Of a stretch of 64,000 nt of DNA, positions 1-9,138 are shown one piece after another. The notes below the pieces were generated by a model, which was not told the origin of the DNA, ran no database searches, and saw only the letters and a program-made list of their open reading frames with translations. The DNA is from Pseudomonas syringae (lineage in GTDB: Bacteria; Pseudomonadota; Gammaproteobacteria; Pseudomonadales; Pseudomonadaceae), in contig NZ_CP066265.1 of the NCBI RefSeq assembly GCF_023278085.1, forward strand, positions 4,846,501 to 4,910,500, written 5' to 3'. A program made the position numbers and the translations under genes. Positions within the stretch are counted from its first letter, which is position 1. Every line of letters starts with the position of its first letter.

Positions 1-1
1 G

Positions 2-223
2 CCTGCACAATCGGGACTGGTGCGCCCGGACAACGCCTTTCTCGACAGCCAGCATCGCCTGATGATCGGCTGGCCGACCAAGCTCGCACTGGCACCGGAC
101 TTCGCCGATCGGGTCTTGTCCCAGCTGTCGAGAGACGGTATCCATCCGACACCGCAAGCACCGCTGGTGGATGTGCCAAGGCCACCAATGGCCATACCTG
201 TATGGGATGAACTGCTGCCATGA
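2..223 (+). CDS. C-terminal fragment of an unidentified protein
   Basis: The reading frame is open from the left edge of the window and stops at 221-223, so only the last 73 residues are present. The visible tail ends in the motif PVWDELLP. Its stop overlaps the start of the aldo/keto reductase by four bases (ATGA), so the two genes are probably cotranslated. In P. aeruginosa the gene before the corresponding aldo/keto reductase encodes an FAD-dependent oxidoreductase, from memory of gene order. No FAD motif lies in this fragment, so that identity is only a suggestion. Confidence 0.6.
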   Translation, partial: PAQSGLVRPDNAFLDSQHRLMIGWPTKLALAPDFADRVLSQLSRDGIHPTPQAPLVDVPRPPMAIPVWDELLP

Positions 224-1035
224 GCCTGAAAACCCTGCATGACCTGCACCGCCCGTTCGGCAGCACCGGCCTGAGCGTCTCGCCGCTGGGGCTGGGCACC
301 GTCAAACTGGGCCGCGACGTGGGCGTCAAATACCCCAGCGGCTTCAAGATCCCCGATGACCAGCAGGCGCAGATGCTGCTGCGCATGGCCCGTGACATGG
401 GCATCAACCTGATCGACACCGCTCCGGCGTATGGCACCAGCGAAGAACGCCTCGGTCCGCTGCTGCGTGGACAGCGTCAGGACTGGGTAATCGTCAGCAA
501 GGTGGGCGAAGAATTCGACAACGGTCAGTCAAGCCATGACTTCAGCGCTGAACACACACGCCGCTCGGTGGAGCGCAGCCTGAAACGTCTTGAAACTGAC
601 TTTCTGGATCTGGTCCTGGTGCATTCGGACGGCAACGATCTGGCGATTCTCAACGACGCAGAGGTGTACCAGACGCTTGCTGATCTCAAGCGCGAAGGCA
701 AGATCCGCGGCTTCGGTTTTTCCGGCAAGACCGTCGAAGGCGGCCTGCTGGCATTGCGCGAAGGGGACTGTGCAATGGTCACTTACAACCTCGACAAGCA
801 GGATGAAAAACCGGTTCTGGACTACGCTGCCGCGCATGGCAAAGGCATCCTGGTCAAGAAAGCACTGGCCAGTGGTCATGTCTGCCTGACGCCGGGCATG
901 GACCCGGTACAGGCCAGCTTCCAGCTGCTGTTTGAACATCCGGGGGTTGCCAGTGCTATTGTCGGGACCATCAACCCCATGCACCTGGCGCACAACGTTG
1001 CAACTGCCGCTGCCGTGATTTGTCGCCAAGCCTGA
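220..1035 (+). CDS. Aldo/keto reductase
   Basis: This is a 271-residue NADPH-dependent aldo/keto reductase, a cytoplasmic TIM-barrel enzyme that reduces aldehydes or ketones. The classic tetrad is visible: Asp and Tyr in NLIDTAPAYGTSEERLG, Lys in VIVSKVGEE and His in DLVLVHSDG. The N-terminal FGSTGLSVSPLGLGT and the C-terminal AIVGTINPMHL, which contacts the cofactor, are also typical. The length is slightly short for the family (often 280-330) but no element seems missing. The ATG overlaps the stop of the preceding gene, and a conserved gene follows 36 bases later on the same strand. The substrate is unknown. Confidence 0.9.
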   Translation: MSLKTLHDLHRPFGSTGLSVSPLGLGTVKLGRDVGVKYPSGFKIPDDQQAQMLLRMARDMGINLIDTAPAYGTSEERLGPLLRGQRQDWVIVSKVGEEFDNGQSSHDFSAEHTRRSVERSLKRLETDFLDLVLVHSDGNDLAILNDAEVYQTLADLKREGKIRGFGFSGKTVEGGLLALREGDCAMVTYNLDKQDEKPVLDYAAAHGKGILVKKALASGHVCLTPGMDPVQASFQLLFEHPGVASAIVGTINPMHLAHNVATAAAVICRQA

Positions 1036-1071
1036 TTGAGGCGGCCGACCCCAACGCAAGAAGGAGCCGTT

Positions 1072-2028
1072 ATGCCGCGAACACTGATCCGCAAGAACCC
1101 CAGCAACTTCAAGACCCTGCCACTGTTCGTCGAAGCGACCCCGGAAAACCTGACCTACCAGAGCGTCGGCATGCCGATGAACTTCGCTCAGACCTTGCAG
1201 CGGCGGCGCAAAATCGACGTGCCGGACACCGAGCGCTTCGCCACCGAACTGGCCAACCTGGGTGTGTCGGTGCGCCTGACCGTCAGCTGGCAGAACCGCG
1301 ACTACTGGGTGCTGGTCCGCCAGCGGCGTCAGGACCGTGGCGACGTGGTGCTCAAGCTGATCTCCGGCTACGTTCCGGCCCATGAGCTGAGCCTGCCGCT
1401 GCACACCGCAATTCAGGAAGTGGCCGAGGAGTGCCTGATCGAAACGCCCCAAGGCTGGCTCAGCGGGCGCTTCAAGGACACCTGGCTGCCTGCGCCCTAT
1501 GCCGCAGCGCTGCATTACCGCGAAGCCATGCCCTTTCGCCTGAGCCCGTTGTCCGGTGCGGCGCGACCAGTGCGCAGCGGCACCCTGACGCTACTGGAAC
1601 GGCCCAGGGCCTATGTGCATCTGCCCACCGCCTCGCTGCAATTGATCTACGACATGCGCCTGGAAATTCCCAAAGAGGCGCGCCCGGTCAGCCTGTTTCA
1701 CGTCGATGAGGCGCTGGAAAACGACGAACTGGTCGCCCGCCTCAATCGCAGCAAGCCTGACCTGTACCTGATGCCGCTGGAAAACGGAGCGCCGCTGCCC
1801 GAGCTGTACACGCTCAAGCGCGACAAGCTGATCCCGGCCCCGACCCGAGGGCTGTATCTGGCAGAGAGTTTTGCCGCGCAGGATGGCTGGGTGGTGCGCG
1901 AAGAACGCATTCGCTGGAAGGACTGGCTGCGTCAGCAGGGCATGACCCCGCCACCGAAAAAGACCGGCCTCAAACGCCTGACCGGCAAAGCCCGGGAGCT
2001 GATACAGGCTATTAGTGGCAAGCTTTGA
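1072..2028 (+). CDS. Conserved Pseudomonas protein with a Nudix-like box
   Basis: The ATG at 1072 is preceded by AAGGAG and gives 318 residues. An in-frame TTG at 1036 lacks that ribosome site. Relatives are often labelled metal ABC transporter ATPase, but no Walker A or ABC signature is present. The stretch from Gly99 to Glu120 reads G-x5-E-x9-QEVAEE followed by CLI. This resembles the Nudix box (G-x5-E-x7-REUxEExGU) with two extra residues and Arg replaced by Gln. A fold related to Nudix hydrolases is therefore possible, but activity on nucleoside diphosphates is an inference. The C-terminus is basic (KKTGLKRLTGKARELIQ). The gene is followed directly by a heptamer repeat array. Confidence 0.7.
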   Translation: MPRTLIRKNPSNFKTLPLFVEATPENLTYQSVGMPMNFAQTLQRRRKIDVPDTERFATELANLGVSVRLTVSWQNRDYWVLVRQRRQDRGDVVLKLISGYVPAHELSLPLHTAIQEVAEECLIETPQGWLSGRFKDTWLPAPYAAALHYREAMPFRLSPLSGAARPVRSGTLTLLERPRAYVHLPTASLQLIYDMRLEIPKEARPVSLFHVDEALENDELVARLNRSKPDLYLMPLENGAPLPELYTLKRDKLIPAPTRGLYLAESFAAQDGWVVREERIRWKDWLRQQGMTPPPKKTGLKRLTGKARELIQAISGKL

Positions 2029-2175
2029 GCTGCAAGCTGCAAGCTGCAAGCTGCAAGCTGCAAGCCTCAAGCTAGAAGCTAGAAGCTAGAAGCTAGAAGC
2101 TAGAAGCTAGAAGCTAGAAGCTAGAAGCTAGAAGCTAGAAGCTAGAAGCTAGAAGCTAGAAGCTTGAGGCTTGCA
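2029..2175. repeat. Tandem heptamer array with palindromic ends
   Basis: Twenty-one heptamers run in perfect phase. There are five GCTGCAA (2029-2063), one GCCTCAA, thirteen GCTAGAA (2071-2161), one GCTTGAG and one GCTTGCA. The flanks form an exact 18-base inverted repeat (2056-2073 and 2161-2178), so the array can fold into a hairpin with the GCTAGAA block as its loop. It begins right after the stop of the plus-strand gene and ends 12 bases before the end of hldE, so it lies between two converging genes. Related heptamers occur at 42173-42186 and 44634-44722. Confidence 0.95.
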
Positions 2176-2187
2176 GCTGCTCCCCAG

Positions 2188-3609
2188 CTACTGACTCCGG
2201 ATTTTCTCGACGATAGCCGTGGTCGAGCTGTTTTCAACCAGCCCCAGCACCTGCACTTCGCCACCGTAAGTTTGGACGATATCGGCACCGACGACCTGCT
2301 CGACCCCGTAATCACCGCCTTTGACCAGCACGTCCGGTTTGACGTGAGCGAGCAGGTTTTCCGGTGTGCCTTCAGGGAAGCTGATCACCCAGTCCACCGC
2401 GCCCAGCCCGGCCAGTACCGCCATGCGCCGGTCGACGCTGTTGATCGGACGACCCGGCCCTTTCAGTCGGCTGACCGAGGCGTCGTCGTTGACCGCAACA
2501 ATCAGACGATCACCCAGCGCACGCGCCTGTTCCAGATAGGTCACGTGCCCGGCATGCAGAATGTCGAAGCAGCCGTTGGTGAAAACGATCTTTTCCTGGT
2601 GCGCACGCGCATCGTCGACGGCCAGCAGCAATTGCTCCAGGCCCAGCACACCGCGCTCTGAGCCTTCTTCGCGCTGGATGGCGCGACGCAGTTCCGGGGC
2701 GCTGATCGCGGCTGTACCCAGCTTGCCGACCACGATGCCTGCCGCCAGATTGGCCAGGGCCACGGCGTGCGGCAGTTCCTCACCCGCCGCAATCGCTGCC
2801 GCCAGTGTGGAAATGACTGTATCGCCAGCACCGGTCACATCGAACACTTCACGCGCACGGGCTGGCAGGTGCAGCGCCTGCTGATCAGGGCGCAGCAGGG
2901 TCATGCCATGCTCGCCACGGGTCACCAGCAGTGCGCCCAGATCAAGCTCCTGCATCAACTGCGCACCTTTGGTGACCAGTTGCGCCTCGTCTTCACAATG
3001 CCCGACGATGGCTTCGAATTCGCTGAGGTTTGGCGTGATCAGGCTGGCACCGCGATAGATCGCGAAGTCCTTGCCCTTGGGGTCGGCGAGCACCGGGATG
3101 CCGCGCTTGCGGGCGGCCTGAATCAGGGCCTGATGGTTCTTCAGCGCGCCCTTGCCGTAATCCGACAGGACCAGCACCTTGATGCCATCCAGCAAGCTGT
3201 AAACCTCTGCACTAAGGGCCAGCGGGTCGGTGTTGAACGGCTCTTCGAAATCGATACGCAGCAACTGCTGATGGCGACTCATGACGCGCAACTTGACGAT
3301 GGTCGGCTGATTGGCAATGCGCTGGAAGCGCGCCAGTACACCCGCCGCTTTCAGGCTGTTGGACAGGCTTTCTGCAGCCTCGTCGTCGCCCGTAACGCCG
3401 ACCAGCGATGCGGGAGCACCCAGGGCCGCGATGTTCAAGGCCACGTTGGCCGCGCCACCGGGGCGATCCTCGATCTGATCGACCTTGACCACCGGCACTG
3501 GCGCTTCAGGGGAAATACGCGAGGTACCACCATGCCAGTATCGGTCGAGCATGACATCGCCAACCACCAGGACAGGGGCCTGATCAAAGCGCGGCATGGA
3601 TAGCTTCAT
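2188..3609 (-). CDS. hldE: Bifunctional heptose 7-phosphate kinase / heptose 1-phosphate adenylyltransferase
   Basis: HldE makes ADP-heptose for the LPS inner core in two steps: phosphorylation of D-glycero-beta-D-manno-heptose 7-phosphate at position 1, and, after dephosphorylation, adenylyl transfer. The 473-residue length matches the family. The N-terminal ribokinase domain shows VVGDVMLDRYWHGG and RPGGAANVALN near the start and DVTGAGDTVISTLAA near residue 260. The C-terminal nucleotidyltransferase domain carries GCFDILHAGH near 343-353. It lies downstream of the deacetylase gene on the same strand, 75 bases away, and near msbA, as in other pseudomonads. It supplies the donor used by WaaC and WaaF encoded further right. 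Confidence 0.97.
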   Translation of the reverse strand: MKLSMPRFDQAPVLVVGDVMLDRYWHGGTSRISPEAPVPVVKVDQIEDRPGGAANVALNIAALGAPASLVGVTGDDEAAESLSNSLKAAGVLARFQRIANQPTIVKLRVMSRHQQLLRIDFEEPFNTDPLALSAEVYSLLDGIKVLVLSDYGKGALKNHQALIQAARKRGIPVLADPKGKDFAIYRGASLITPNLSEFEAIVGHCEDEAQLVTKGAQLMQELDLGALLVTRGEHGMTLLRPDQQALHLPARAREVFDVTGAGDTVISTLAAAIAAGEELPHAVALANLAAGIVVGKLGTAAISAPELRRAIQREEGSERGVLGLEQLLLAVDDARAHQEKIVFTNGCFDILHAGHVTYLEQARALGDRLIVAVNDDASVSRLKGPGRPINSVDRRMAVLAGLGAVDWVISFPEGTPENLLAHVKPDVLVKGGDYGVEQVVGADIVQTYGGEVQVLGLVENSSTTAIVEKIRSQ

Positions 3610-3684
3610 GAAAACTCCGGGAGCGATAAAAGCGGCGGCAATAATAACATAGAGAAAGCGCGCATCAGCGATGCGCCAACCGGC

Positions 3685-5106
3685 TCAGCGGATGTCATCG
3701 GGCGGCACAGCCTGCAGTGGCCGCACCCAGAAAATCTCGTGTCGACGCACGGCCTTGCGGAAAAACTCATCCTCGCCAGTACGAGGCCAGCGCCGACCGG
3801 CCAGCAGTCGCTGGATCATTCGGCGGATGCGGCGCTTCAGCGGTGGACGCCCCTGCAAGTCGTGTTGCATGCCTAACGCCATTGCCTTGTCCATGCGGGC
3901 AGCGGCATCCAGCGAAGGGCTCCACAGCCCGTCGGCCGGTAGCGGCTCGATAGTGGGCGGCAAGGCGATACCATAATCCGCAGGCCCCATGGGCCAGCGA
4001 TCGTTATCGTGGAGGTGGTTGGCGTAAAGCAGTAATGTCCGTGGCCGCCAGGCACTGAGCTCGATAGCTTCCATCAGGGCGCGGGTACTGGAGACATGAT
4101 CGTCATGCGGATCAAGCTCCGGATGCGGCGTCAGCACCACTTCCGGGCGCTGATGCTCCAGCAGCCGGGCCAGGTCGGCCACCAGATTGTTCCAGTGCGG
4201 CTGGCCATCGGCATCGCCTGGCAGGCTCAGGCTGTTATGCCGACGCACTGCGCGGATGTCGGTTTCTCCAGACTCACGAGAACCAAAAGCCTGTTGCGGG
4301 TTGCGGGCCATCTCGCTCAGCCTCAGGCAAAAATACCCCAGCTGGAAACAGTGCTGTTGCGCCACCCCGCCCCACAGCGGCACAGCCAGGCTGTCCCAAC
4401 TGCGCAGACGGCCTTTGAGGCGCGCGGCCTCGGCAGCGTTGAGGCCCATGTCGCGATAATGGTCGGCTTCGATTTCACCCTGAGTGAGCGTCACGATCGC
4501 CACGTCGGGTGCGCGGCTGTAAAGGCCGAAGGCTGCCAGCTCCGCATCGTCGGCGTGTGGCGCGACAATCAGCAGGCGCTGTGCGGCGAAGTCGGGATTA
4601 TCCAGTGCATACACAGTGGCTTGCGCAGCCAGGCTGCAAAAGCGTCCGCGCAGCGTGAGCCGCCCGGCCAGCAGCGCCTGACCTTGCCCCGAAAGATTGA
4701 GAAAGCGCTCGCCGTCGACGCCCCGCTCCATGTCCTGGCGATCATCGCCAATCCACACCTGTGGATCGAGAAAACGCCCCAGCCAGTGGCTCTTGATCCG
4801 CACCTTGAGGACCAGCGTCTGAGTCGCAAGCACATCCCCCACAATCGTCAGCTTGCCGTTTTCCAGCGTAGCCGGGCAGTGAGGCGTGCCTTCGGGGAAG
4901 TCATAGCGGTAGTCGTCGGAGGGTGCATAAAACAGGTGGTCGGCGAACCACGCCTCGTGGGCGAACCAGCCGAGCAGCAGGAAAAGCGGCAGCGGCCACC
5001 AGGCAACGAATAGCCCGAACAGCACAGCAGCCAGCACCGCACAGATCAGTATCACCCGCTTGCGCTGGCGGTGACGTTTAAGCAGCTGTTGCTTGCGTCC
5101 ACTCAT
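3685..5106 (-). CDS. dnpA: PIG-L family deacetylase, DnpA-like
   Basis: The ATG at 5106 gives 473 residues. A longer in-frame opening runs back into the upstream gene and has no support. One or two hydrophobic segments near residues 18-50 (ILICAVLAAVLFGLF, WPLPLFLLLGWF) anchor the protein in the inner membrane. The PIG-L (LmbE) metal site is visible as APHADDAE and TPHPELDPHDDH. Such enzymes remove N-acetyl groups from sugars. The neighbour order (this gene, mig-14) matches PA5002-PA5003 of P. aeruginosa. There PA5002 is DnpA, a de-N-acetylase linked to LPS and antibiotic persistence. The gene starts 16 bases after mig-14 ends and is probably cotranscribed with it and msbA. Confidence 0.85.
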   Translation of the reverse strand: MSGRKQQLLKRHRQRKRVILICAVLAAVLFGLFVAWWPLPLFLLLGWFAHEAWFADHLFYAPSDDYRYDFPEGTPHCPATLENGKLTIVGDVLATQTLVLKVRIKSHWLGRFLDPQVWIGDDRQDMERGVDGERFLNLSGQGQALLAGRLTLRGRFCSLAAQATVYALDNPDFAAQRLLIVAPHADDAELAAFGLYSRAPDVAIVTLTQGEIEADHYRDMGLNAAEAARLKGRLRSWDSLAVPLWGGVAQQHCFQLGYFCLRLSEMARNPQQAFGSRESGETDIRAVRRHNSLSLPGDADGQPHWNNLVADLARLLEHQRPEVVLTPHPELDPHDDHVSSTRALMEAIELSAWRPRTLLLYANHLHDNDRWPMGPADYGIALPPTIEPLPADGLWSPSLDAAARMDKAMALGMQHDLQGRPPLKRRIRRMIQRLLAGRRWPRTGEDEFFRKAVRRHEIFWVRPLQAVPPDDIR

Positions 5107-5122
5107 GACGGCGTGATCTCGC

Positions 5123-6022
5123 TCAAATCTGGTAGACCGGGACCCGGTGGCACCAGCGATCCTTGTATTCCCGGTCGGCGCGGCCGAACGAGTAGCGTAG
5201 CGGTTTGCCAGTCGCACGAGCCTGCTCCCAGGCCGTCTGCGTATTGACGAAACTGAGTACGCTGCCGGGGCTGAATTCGCGATTCTGCGGGTCGACCCCG
5301 CCGTTGACGTATTCCAGGCTGACCCATTTGGGGGCTTCTACCCGGTAGAGAATCTGGATGGCAACAGGCTCGTCGTTCAGGTAGATCAGCGAGCCGGTCA
5401 TGAACTCGCGCAGTAGGCTGAACACCTCGGCCAGGTGCGCCTTGCCCGGCACCTCGAAATTCCAGCGACGCTGGAACAGGTCGGCATAAATGGTCGCCTG
5501 CTCGCTGGCACTCAGCTCAGGCATGGCCCGGATACTGCCACCCGCTTCTTCCAGCAGACGCTGCTCGCGGCGCTGGTTGTACCGAAACTTCTTGCTGTAG
5601 GCCTCGGGTTCACGCGCCATGGCCAGCCCTTCGGACTGCTCGCGCAGACCGGCGATGTTGCCGACATTGAGCTCGGACACATAGCGCACCTTGTGGCGCA
5701 GGCTTATGGTTGTACCTTCGGCGACAGGCAGTATGATTTCTGCGTTGCCCAGATCGAACAGGCCACGCTTGCCTTCTCGCTTGAGGACATCTTTGGACAG
5801 CGCCAGATGACGCCCCCAGACGGGCATGGCTGCCAACAACAGACCGTCCGCGAACCAGCCCAGATACTGCACCGGAATCGCCGCCAGCGCCGACAGCCGC
5901 CCCACTACATCAGGGTGAGTCGCCACGCTGCCGCCCAGCCTGTGCCAGGCTTCGGCGTAAGCGTTTGCATCAATCGGGGTCCAGCCCCGCTCACGCCAGG
6001 ATCGCCAGTAACTCAGAATCAA
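5123..6022 (-). CDS. mig-14: Mig-14-like protein, GNAT/FemX-type fold
   Basis: The 299-residue product resembles Mig-14 of Salmonella and P. aeruginosa PA5003. This inner-membrane-associated protein is needed for tolerance to antimicrobial peptides, and its reaction is not known. The start motif ILSYWRSWRERGW and the C-terminal half look like the acyltransferase fold of the FemX/GNAT kind (AEVFSLLREFMTGSLIYLNDEPVAIQILYRV, given here in outline). The ATG overlaps the last codons of msbA by four bases (6019-6022), implying translational coupling. The deacetylase gene follows at once. The shared location suggests a role in modification or maintenance of the LPS-bearing envelope. Confidence 0.85.
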   Translation of the reverse strand: MILSYWRSWRERGWTPIDANAYAEAWHRLGGSVATHPDVVGRLSALAAIPVQYLGWFADGLLLAAMPVWGRHLALSKDVLKREGKRGLFDLGNAEIILPVAEGTTISLRHKVRYVSELNVGNIAGLREQSEGLAMAREPEAYSKKFRYNQRREQRLLEEAGGSIRAMPELSASEQATIYADLFQRRWNFEVPGKAHLAEVFSLLREFMTGSLIYLNDEPVAIQILYRVEAPKWVSLEYVNGGVDPQNREFSPGSVLSFVNTQTAWEQARATGKPLRYSFGRADREYKDRWCHRVPVYQI

Positions 6023-7815
6023 ACGTCGGACTCCGCCGCCGTCACGACCTCGCCTGTTACCTCGATGAAGTCCTTCTCGTGCAAACGTGCATACAGACCA
6101 TTGAGGGCAAGCAGCTCATCGTGGGTGCCACGCTCGACAATCCGGCCCTTGTCCATCAGCAGAATCAGGTCAGCCTTCTCGATGGTCGACAGGCGATGCG
6201 CGATCACCAGCGTCGTGCGGCCTTTCATGACCTGATCCAGAGCAGACTGGATATGACGCTCGGACTCGGTATCGAGCGCCGAGGTGGCTTCGTCGAGAAT
6301 GAGCAACGGGGCGTTCTTGAGCAGCGCCCGGGCAATCGCCAGACGCTGGCGCTGACCGCCGGAAAGCAGCACGCCGTTTTCACCGACCAGCGTCTCGTAG
6401 CCCTGCGGCATCTGCTCGACGAACTCGGCTGCGTAGGCATCTTCAGACGCCTTGCGTACATCTTCGATCGGCGCACCGGCCAGATCACCGTAGGCAATGT
6501 TGTTGGTGACTGTGTCGTTGAACAGCGTGACCTGCTGGGTGACCAGCGCGATATGCCGACGCAGATTGACCAGTTTGTAGTCTTCGACGTCGATGCCGTC
6601 GAGCAATATCTGACCCTTGTCGTGGTGATAGAACCGCGGAATCAGGTTTGCCAGGGTCGACTTGCCACTGCCTGAACGGCCGACCAGCGCGACCATCTGG
6701 CCCGATTCGGCCGTAAAGGAAATGTCGTCGAGCACCAGCTTCTCGGTGCCGGGATACTGGAAGCTCAGATTACGCACTTCAAGACGACCGCTGACCCGCT
6801 CTCGGGTCTGGGTGCCGGTATCGATTTCCGGCGCTTCATCCAGCTGTTCAAAGATGCTTTCCGCACCCGCCAGGCCTTTCTGGATAGTGGCGCTGACTTC
6901 GGACAACTGACGGATAGGCTTGGGCAGCAGACCCGCAGCAGTGATGTAGGCAATCAGTTCGCCCGCCGATGCATCGCCACGCAGATACAGAACCAGGTAC
7001 ATCAGCACCGCCATGCCGATGTAGATGACCAGTTGCAGGACCGGGGTGTAGATGGACTGGGTACGCGTCATGCCCAGGCTGCGGTTCATGTTATCGGCGC
7101 TGGCCTTGTGGAAACGCTCGGTTTCGTAAGTCTCGCCGCCAAAACTGCGGACTACGCGGTAGCCCTGAATGGTTTCCGAGGCAACGTGCGTCACATCGCC
7201 CATCGCCACCTGAATCTTCTTGCTCTGCTTGCGGAATTTCTTGCTTGCGCTGCTCACCAGCACCGCAATGAACGGCAGAATCGCCAGCAATACCAGGGTC
7301 ATTTTCCAGTTGCTGTACAGCAGATAACCGAACAGGAAGACCACCGTGAGACCCTCACGGATCACCACTTTGATCGCATCCGTGGCCGCACCGGTGACCA
7401 TGGTCACGTTATAGGTGATACGCGAGATCAGATGGCCGGAGTTGTGGTTGTCGAAATAGCGGTTGGGCAGCGTCAGCAGGTTATCGAACAGCGCGCAACG
7501 CAGGTCATGGACCACACCGCGTGCGACCTTGGCCAGGTAGTAGTTGCCCAGGAACGAGCCAATACCCTGATAAACGGCGATCAGCACAACCAGCAGCGGC
7601 ACACCGAGCACCAGTGAAAAGCCGAGAAACTTGGTGTCATCAGGCTTTTGCAAGGCATCCAGAAAGTGCTTGAGCATGTCGGCCAGCATCGGCTGGCTGG
7701 AGGCGAACAATACGAAACCCACAATACTGATAGCGAAAGCGCCCCAGTAAGGGAGCACGTATTTCAGCAACCTCAGGTATATCTTCATGCTCGATTGCTG
7801 GTTGGAATTGGCCAT
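6019..7815 (-). CDS. msbA: Lipid A export ATP-binding/permease protein MsbA
   Basis: MsbA flips lipid A-core across the inner membrane using ATP. The ATG at 7815 (product MANSNQQSS...) gives 598 residues, close to the usual length. Upstream in-frame codons lack membrane-protein character and were not used. The N-terminal half has six hydrophobic spans (for example WGAFAISIVGFVLFASS and GLTVVFLFGYLLY). The C-terminal ABC domain has Walker A VGRSGSGKSTLAN, the signature LLSGGQRQRLAIARALL, Walker B PLLILDEATSALD and the switch His in LVIAHRLSTI. It is coupled to mig-14 by a four-base overlap and follows the KpsS-like gene after a 213-base gap. Confidence 0.97.
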   Translation of the reverse strand: MANSNQQSSMKIYLRLLKYVLPYWGAFAISIVGFVLFASSQPMLADMLKHFLDALQKPDDTKFLGFSLVLGVPLLVVLIAVYQGIGSFLGNYYLAKVARGVVHDLRCALFDNLLTLPNRYFDNHNSGHLISRITYNVTMVTGAATDAIKVVIREGLTVVFLFGYLLYSNWKMTLVLLAILPFIAVLVSSASKKFRKQSKKIQVAMGDVTHVASETIQGYRVVRSFGGETYETERFHKASADNMNRSLGMTRTQSIYTPVLQLVIYIGMAVLMYLVLYLRGDASAGELIAYITAAGLLPKPIRQLSEVSATIQKGLAGAESIFEQLDEAPEIDTGTQTRERVSGRLEVRNLSFQYPGTEKLVLDDISFTAESGQMVALVGRSGSGKSTLANLIPRFYHHDKGQILLDGIDVEDYKLVNLRRHIALVTQQVTLFNDTVTNNIAYGDLAGAPIEDVRKASEDAYAAEFVEQMPQGYETLVGENGVLLSGGQRQRLAIARALLKNAPLLILDEATSALDTESERHIQSALDQVMKGRTTLVIAHRLSTIEKADLILLMDKGRIVERGTHDELLALNGLYARLHEKDFIEVTGEVVTAAESDV

Positions 7816-8028
7816 TCGGCGCGCCTCGTGCGTATAAAACGGTGATTGTACCAGTGAACCCGTTACAAGACTGGCAGCGCACAAACGACTGTGTGCAACC
7901 GGCGGTCCTGCGTTATGGGGATGGCAGGACCTGCCGCCATCAGACTCCCGGGAGAATACACTCGGGCACCTTGAACGTGGCTTGAAGATAATGAGGAAAA
8001 GACGCACACGTCATTGTCGACAGAGCGC

Positions 8029-9138
8029 TCAACATCTCGGCTTGCCCAACAAGCGATTGGCGACCCGTCGCAGTTGCGACCTGTCGGCCGACTTCCAGTC
8101 ACCCTTGATGCAGTAGTGCTCGGACAGGTAATGCAGAAAGTTGCGCCGCAAGCGCTCATCGAGCGACCAGTCAGGGAATGCACGGGCATGCGCGACGGCC
8201 TGGTCAGCATCTTCGGCATGGCAGACCAGCCCTTCGATGTTGTAAAAGGCTTTGCCCAGCGTCATGACAGGCTTGCCCAGCAGCAAGCTCTCCAGACCCA
8301 CCGTCGAATTCAGCGTCACCACGAACTGGCTGGCCTCGATCAGCTGTTGCGTGACGTTACCGTTGGCAAACAGCACGTTTTTCGATGCGCGTTTGTGCAG
8401 ATCGGGATAGCTCTCGCGACTCGACGGATGCTCCTTGAAGATCACCGTCATGCCGGTTTCTGCCGCCAGACGCTCACCCACGGCAAACATGTCGCGCATG
8501 TTCCTGACCCACGGCGAGAACAGTCGCACCTGAGTGTCTCGATCATCCTGAAACGGGATGAAGATGAACCGCTCGGGCAGCTTGATCGGTGCCGGCCCAC
8601 GACTGCGCGGCTTGCGCGGGACAAGCACTGCAGCAGACGGTCGCTCGGTCACGGGGTACGGATAATCGAGGTAAAAAGCCGGATCGCGAGGCATGGAATT
8701 AAGGTAATTCACGCCCTTCGGGTCTACGGTCGTCGTGTTGGGCAGCAGACCGTTTTCGAAAAAGAAGGTCTTGCATTCGGGAGGGGCCAGCGCGATCAGC
8801 AGGCGGCAGTAGCGATGAGCGCCGTTCCACACGCCCACCGCATCCGGGCGCTCGCGGTCGAGCAAGGCCTGGATGCGCAGGGCTGCCCAGGTCAGTTCAA
8901 GGCGCAGTAACCGGCGATACAGGTAGCCGGCGCTCTTGTTCTTGATCCGGCGCTCTTCGCATTTCTCGTCGACCAGCGCGTCGAAGTCGATGCGCGAAAG
9001 CGTGACCACCATCCGGGATGCACGTGGCCACGGCATGTTGAGTGATGTGACCACCCGCCCACGCAAGTCGGTCTCGTTGAGCAGACGGTTGAAATAGAGG
9101 CCCTGGTGTCGGGCCATCGATAGGAACAGCATTGTCAT
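8029..9138 (-). CDS. Capsule-type polysaccharide biosynthesis protein (KpsS/LipB-like)
   Basis: The ATG at 9138 (MTMLFLSMARHQG) gives 369 residues. Family features are the early IFFENGL-like motif (FFFENGLLPNTTTVDPKG), IFIPFQDDRDTQV, the KEHPSSRESY turn and the late VVTLNSTVGLESLLLGKPVMTLG. This last motif is the phosphate/nucleotide-sugar binding part of GT-B-like capsule proteins. KpsS-type enzymes add Kdo residues to a lipid carrier during capsule synthesis. Next to msbA and the waa genes, a role in building an LPS sugar chain is more likely here. P. aeruginosa has waaL and wapR in about this place, so this part of the locus differs. The acceptor is unknown. Confidence 0.8.
   Translation of the reverse strand: MTMLFLSMARHQGLYFNRLLNETDLRGRVVTSLNMPWPRASRMVVTLSRIDFDALVDEKCEERRIKNKSAGYLYRRLLRLELTWAALRIQALLDRERPDAVGVWNGAHRYCRLLIALAPPECKTFFFENGLLPNTTTVDPKGVNYLNSMPRDPAFYLDYPYPVTERPSAAVLVPRKPRSRGPAPIKLPERFIFIPFQDDRDTQVRLFSPWVRNMRDMFAVGERLAAETGMTVIFKEHPSSRESYPDLHKRASKNVLFANGNVTQQLIEASQFVVTLNSTVGLESLLLGKPVMTLGKAFYNIEGLVCHAEDADQAVAHARAFPDWSLDERLRRNFLHYLSEHYCIKGDWKSADRSQLRRVANRLLGKPRC

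Noticed and set aside
2029..2175. CRISPR array
   Set aside because: The units are seven bases with no spacers, so this is a simple tandem repeat.
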